Shown: positions 61,880 to 64,000 of the stretch, piece after piece
How the letters are laid out: each line of letters starts with the position of its first letter
How positions within the stretch are numbered: position 1 is the stretch's first letter
Assembly: GCF_000720175.1 (NCBI RefSeq)
Contig: NZ_JOIX01000018.1
Coordinates: forward strand, 1 to 64,000
Origin: Streptomyces sp. NRRL S-337
GTDB lineage: Bacteria > Actinomycetota > Actinomycetes > Streptomycetales > Streptomycetaceae
DNA length: 64,000 nt
Direction: 5' to 3'
Made by a program: the position numbers and the translations under genes
The notes under the pieces: generated by a model
The model's input: the letters and a program-made list of their open reading frames with translations, nothing else
What the model was told of the DNA's origin: nothing
The model's database searches: none

Positions 61880-62317
61880 TCAGCGCGCGGCGTGCTCGGC
61901 GTCGTAACGCTCCCGTGCCACCAGCACCTGCGGCATCCGGTCCTCCACCAGGTCGATCAGCGCCCGGAGTTGGCGGGCGACCTGGTGCCCCAGCGGGGTC
62001 AGTGCATAGTCCACCCGCGGCGGGTTGGTCTGCTGCGCCTCGCGGTGCACCAGCCCGTCCCGCTCCAGCGCGTGCAGGGTCTGCGACAGCATCTTCTCGC
62101 TCACCCCGTCGACCCGGCGCCGCAGTTCGTTGAACCGGAACGTCCCGTCGAGCAGTGCGCCCAGCGTCAGGCTGCCCCAGCGGTCGGTGATGTGCTTGAG
62201 CGCGTCGCGGGAGGGGCAGTTGCGCGCGAACACGTCGTAGGCCAGATCGTCCGGACAGCCGCCGGTGGCCGCCTCGTTCGCCTGGTCCGCCTGGTCCGCG
62301 GTCTCGGTCGTCGCCAT
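61880..62317 (-). CDS. HxlR-family regulator
   Basis: 145-aa MarR-like winged-helix protein of the HxlR group: CPSRDALKHITDRWGSLTLG, FRFNELRRRVDGVSEKMLSQ, TLHALERDGLVHREAQQT, PPRVDYALTPLGHQVARQL. The N-terminal Cys in ARNCPSRD is the redox or aldehyde-sensing Cys of many family members. Start chosen at ATG 62317. Divergent from a flavodoxin-fold reductase, a very common HxlR pairing, so it probably represses that gene until exposed to quinones or other electrophiles. Confidence 0.88.
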   Translation of the reverse strand: MATTETADQADQANEAATGGCPDDLAYDVFARNCPSRDALKHITDRWGSLTLGALLDGTFRFNELRRRVDGVSEKMLSQTLHALERDGLVHREAQQTNPPRVDYALTPLGHQVARQLRALIDLVEDRMPQVLVARERYDAEHAAR

Positions 62318-62352
62318 CCTCACACCATACTCCGCGATAGCGCTCACCGCTG

Positions 62353-62364
62353 GATAGCGCTATC
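62353..62364. promoter_or_regulatory. Palindrome near HxlR promoter
   Basis: GATAGCGCTATC is a perfect 12-bp palindrome, with further GCGCT(A)TC-like half-sites on each side (62337 and 62374 regions). Candidate operator. Confidence 0.5.
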
Positions 62365-62391
62365 TGACCAGCGGGCGCTATCTCAGAGGTT

Positions 62392-62412
62392 GCACTTTCG
62401 AAAAGTTAGTGC
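62392..62412. promoter_or_regulatory. HxlR-type operator near reductase promoter
   Basis: Inner ACTTT-CGA-AAAGT and outer GCACT/AGTGC arms form a 21-bp interrupted palindrome in an AT-rich spot upstream of the reductase. Confidence 0.5.
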
Positions 62413-62473
62413 TTTTCTCGGTGCAGACGCCCCGGCGACCACCGCCCGGGGCACCGTCCTCCGAGGAGACCCC

Positions 62474-63079
62474 GTGACCACCCCTGCTCTGCCCGCGCCC
62501 GTCGTCTCGATCGCGTACCACTCCGGTTTCGGCCACACCGCCGTCCTCGCCGAGGCCGTCCGGGCCGGCGCCGCCGAGGCGGGCGCCACCGTCCACCTGA
62601 TCAAGGTCGACGAGATCACCGAGGCCCAGTGGGAGCAGCTCGACGCCTCCGACGCGATCGTCTTCGGCTCGCCGACGTACATGGGCACCGCCTCCGGCGC
62701 GTTCCACGTCTTCGCCGAGGCGACGTCCGCGCGCTGGGCGACCCGCGCCTGGCAGGACAAGATCGCCGCGGGCTTCACCAACTCCGCCTCCAAGAGCGGC
62801 GACAAGCTGCACACCCTGCAGTTCTTCACGGTGCTCGCCGCCCAGCACGGCATGACCTGGGTCGGCCTCAACCTGCTCCCGGGCTGGAACTCCTCCACCG
62901 CCTCCGAGAACGACCTGAACCGGCTGGGCTTCTTCCTGGGTGCCGCCGCCCAGTCGAACAACGACCAGGGCCCCGAGGGCGTCCACAAGGCCGACGTCGC
63001 CACCGCCGAACACCTCGGCCGCCGGATCGCCGAGCAGGCCCGGGTCACCCTCGCGGGCCGCGCCGCGCTGTCCGTCTGA
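62474..63079 (+). CDS. Flavodoxin-fold NAD(P)H:quinone/FMN reductase
   Basis: 201-aa flavodoxin-family protein. FMN phosphate loop IAYHSGFGHTAVLAEAVRAG, FGSPTYMGTASGAFHVFAEA around the isoalloxazine ring, and GFTNSASKSGDKLHTLQFFT. WrbA-type enzymes of this class reduce quinones by two electrons. GTG 62474 has GAGGAG upstream; the frame continues upstream across hxlR but is not coding there. Divergent from the HxlR regulator. Confidence 0.88.
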   Translation: MTTPALPAPVVSIAYHSGFGHTAVLAEAVRAGAAEAGATVHLIKVDEITEAQWEQLDASDAIVFGSPTYMGTASGAFHVFAEATSARWATRAWQDKIAAGFTNSASKSGDKLHTLQFFTVLAAQHGMTWVGLNLLPGWNSSTASENDLNRLGFFLGAAAQSNNDQGPEGVHKADVATAEHLGRRIAEQARVTLAGRAALSV

Positions 63080-63140
63080 CCGGCGCAAACGGGCTGTCCG
63101 CGGGCCCGGCACGGGCGCGGAGCCTCGACGCCCGCGCCGC

Positions 63141-63176
63141 CAGGGCCTCTGACCAGCACCTCGGTCAGAGGCCCTG
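63141..63176. terminator. Bidirectional terminator, reductase / membrane protein
   Basis: CAGGGCCTCTGACC and GGTCAGAGGCCCTG, a perfect 14-bp stem with an 8-nt loop, between convergent genes. Confidence 0.92.
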
Positions 63177-63208
63177 CCCCGTTGCCGGCCCTTCCCCGGA
63201 ACGTGCGT

Positions 63209-63595
63209 CTACCAGCCCTTCCCCCAGAACGGCTGCAGTACGGAGGCGACGCCCGACAGCACCGCGACGACGCCACCGACCGTCGCCAGGGCGGACGTCG
63301 CGTTGGGGAACAGCTCCCTCGCCAGCTGGCGCCACCGTTCCCGCACGACGACCAGCTTGAACTTCTGCCACTTGTGCTGCCGGAGATGACAGCCCATCAG
63401 CACGCCCTTGCTGTTGTTGCGGCACGTCCCCTCCCGCCCCGAGGCGCCACACCACGCCGGAACGCGGAAGAAGAAGTACACCGTGCTCAGCGCCGACAGG
63501 GTCAGCAGCACCCCCGGCCCGAACGCAGAGGTCAGCCAGGCCGCGATGAGCACCGCGAAGACCGCCCACCCCCAGTACTTCCCCAGTCCCTTCAT
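63209..63595 (-). CDS. Small membrane protein of unknown function
   Basis: 128-aa protein with two adjacent N-terminal membrane segments (YWGWAVFAVLIAAWLTSAF and GVLLTLSALSTVYFFFRVPA) and a C-terminal hydrophobic helix (ALATVGGVVAVLSGVASVL), with a Cys-containing loop CGASGREGTCRNNSKGVLMG and a basic segment in between. ATG 63595; the extension to 63664 is not convincing. Similar proteins occur widely in Streptomyces without known function. Confidence 0.75.
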   Translation of the reverse strand: MKGLGKYWGWAVFAVLIAAWLTSAFGPGVLLTLSALSTVYFFFRVPAWCGASGREGTCRNNSKGVLMGCHLRQHKWQKFKLVVVRERWRQLARELFPNATSALATVGGVVAVLSGVASVLQPFWGKGW

Positions 63596-63745
63596 GGGCG
63601 GCGAAGTTACCGGGGGCCTCGGTGGCGTATGCAGGGCGCAGGAACGGCGCACCAGTGCGCCCACCGGGAGCGCGGGGGCAGGTCAGGCGCGGCTCAGGCG
63701 CAGGTCAGCGGCCGGACATGTGCAGAAGGCCGGTCGTTGCGCGGG

Positions 63746-64000
63746 TCAGAAGCCGAAGTCCTGGGTCCACCACGGCCCGCCCGGGCCGAAGTGGGCACCG
63801 ACGCCGAGGGTCTTGTACTCGCAGTTGAGGATGTTGGCGCGGTGGCCGGGGCTGTGCATCCAGGTGTCCATGACGGCCTGGGCGGTGGCCTGGCCGCGGG
63901 CGATGTTCTCACCGCCGAGGTCGCTGATGCCCTGGGCCTCGGCGCGGTCCCAGGGGGTGTGGCCGTCGGGGTCGGTGTGGTCGAAGAAGCCGCGGCGGGC
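63746..64000 (-). CDS. CAP-domain (SCP/PR-1) secreted protein, 5' end outside window
   Basis: The last 84 codons of a CAP-superfamily protein: FFDHTDPDGHTPWDRAEAQG, ENIARGQATAQAVMDTWMHS, PGHRANILNCEYKTLGVGAH, ending WWTQDFGF. The conserved His of DHTDPDG, Glu of GENIA and His of SPGHRANIL, which line the CAP cavity, are all present. These proteins are typically exported. The N-terminus lies beyond the right edge. Confidence 0.9.
   Translation of the reverse strand, partial: ARRGFFDHTDPDGHTPWDRAEAQGISDLGGENIARGQATAQAVMDTWMHSPGHRANILNCEYKTLGVGAHFGPGGPWWTQDFGF

Overview
The window is a stretch of chromosome from a high-GC actinomycete, almost certainly a Streptomyces. Evidence: strongly G/C-biased third codon positions, frequent GTG starts, two complete conservon (cvn) operons, an AccB/AccE acyl-CoA carboxylase pair, an HU protein with a histone-like Lys/Ala tail, an NdgR-type IclR regulator beside leuCD, and the gene order putative PutR-proline catabolism / leuB / ilvE / urease-like / cimA / accBE / cvn / gltX / leuCD / hupS / ddl / thiL / recG / coaD / rpmF / rnc / mutM. 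From memory this order matches the S. coelicolor core region around SCO5518-SCO5574. No prophage, plasmid, IS element or CRISPR array is visible; the one clear selfish element is an intein in recG.

Layout. 1-4.4 kb: proline catabolism (divergent PucR-type regulator, proline dehydrogenase, P5C dehydrogenase). 4.7-7.6 kb: a 43-aa conserved-looking small ORF, leuB and ilvE. 7.7-15 kb: a catabolic module: an NCS1 permease diverging from ureAB-ureC (urease-like), agmatine deiminase, a TetR regulator and a KgtP-like symporter, with three copies of one 17-bp palindrome between the divergent promoters. 15-17 kb: citramalate synthase behind an attenuator-like leader. 17-23.5 kb: YceI protein, Tat-exported PL8 polysaccharide lyase, accB-accE, DUF4360 secreted protein. 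23.5-33.5 kb: two tandem conservons (cvnA-B-C-D) on the minus strand, both with a frameshifted, internally deleted cvnB. 34-38 kb: small protein, FAH-family hydrolase, gltX, HAD hydrolase and a Gln-Glu-Glu-Gln-Glu tRNA cluster. 38-43.8 kb: MerR regulator/DUF4188 pair, ndgR-leuC-leuD, small hypothetical, hupS, cold-shock-like protein. 43.8-50.8 kb: cofC, plsC-gpsA-ddl, DUF3515 and Lrp-like proteins, thiL-thiD, rpmB. 51-57 kb: DAK2 protein, recG carrying a 247-aa intein, rsmD-coaD. 57-61.8 kb: DivIVA-like coiled-coil protein, a repeat-rich gap, yceD(DUF177)-rpmF-rnc, mutM. 61.9-64 kb: HxlR regulator/flavodoxin-fold reductase pair, membrane protein, and the 3' part of a CAP-domain secreted protein.

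How it works together: leucine/isoleucine/valine genes recur (leuB, ilvE, cimA, ndgR, leuC, leuD), several with regulatory-looking inverted repeats; gltX sits beside tRNA-Glu and tRNA-Gln genes; ribosome and RNA maturation genes (rpmB, rsmD, rpmF, rnc) cluster at the right. The most interesting observations are (1) an Ala-start intein with a W/C/T residue set typical of class 3 inteins splitting the Walker A motif of RecG, with a decayed endonuclease region; (2) two neighbouring cvnB genes broken by different internal deletions that share the right junction, each junction flanked by inverted repeats; (3) a urease-like operon without accessory genes whose catalytic subunit keeps the metal ligands but lacks the flap cysteine and has a remodelled active-site loop; (4) a leader peptide with tandem Ile codons followed by a U-tract terminator upstream of citramalate synthase.
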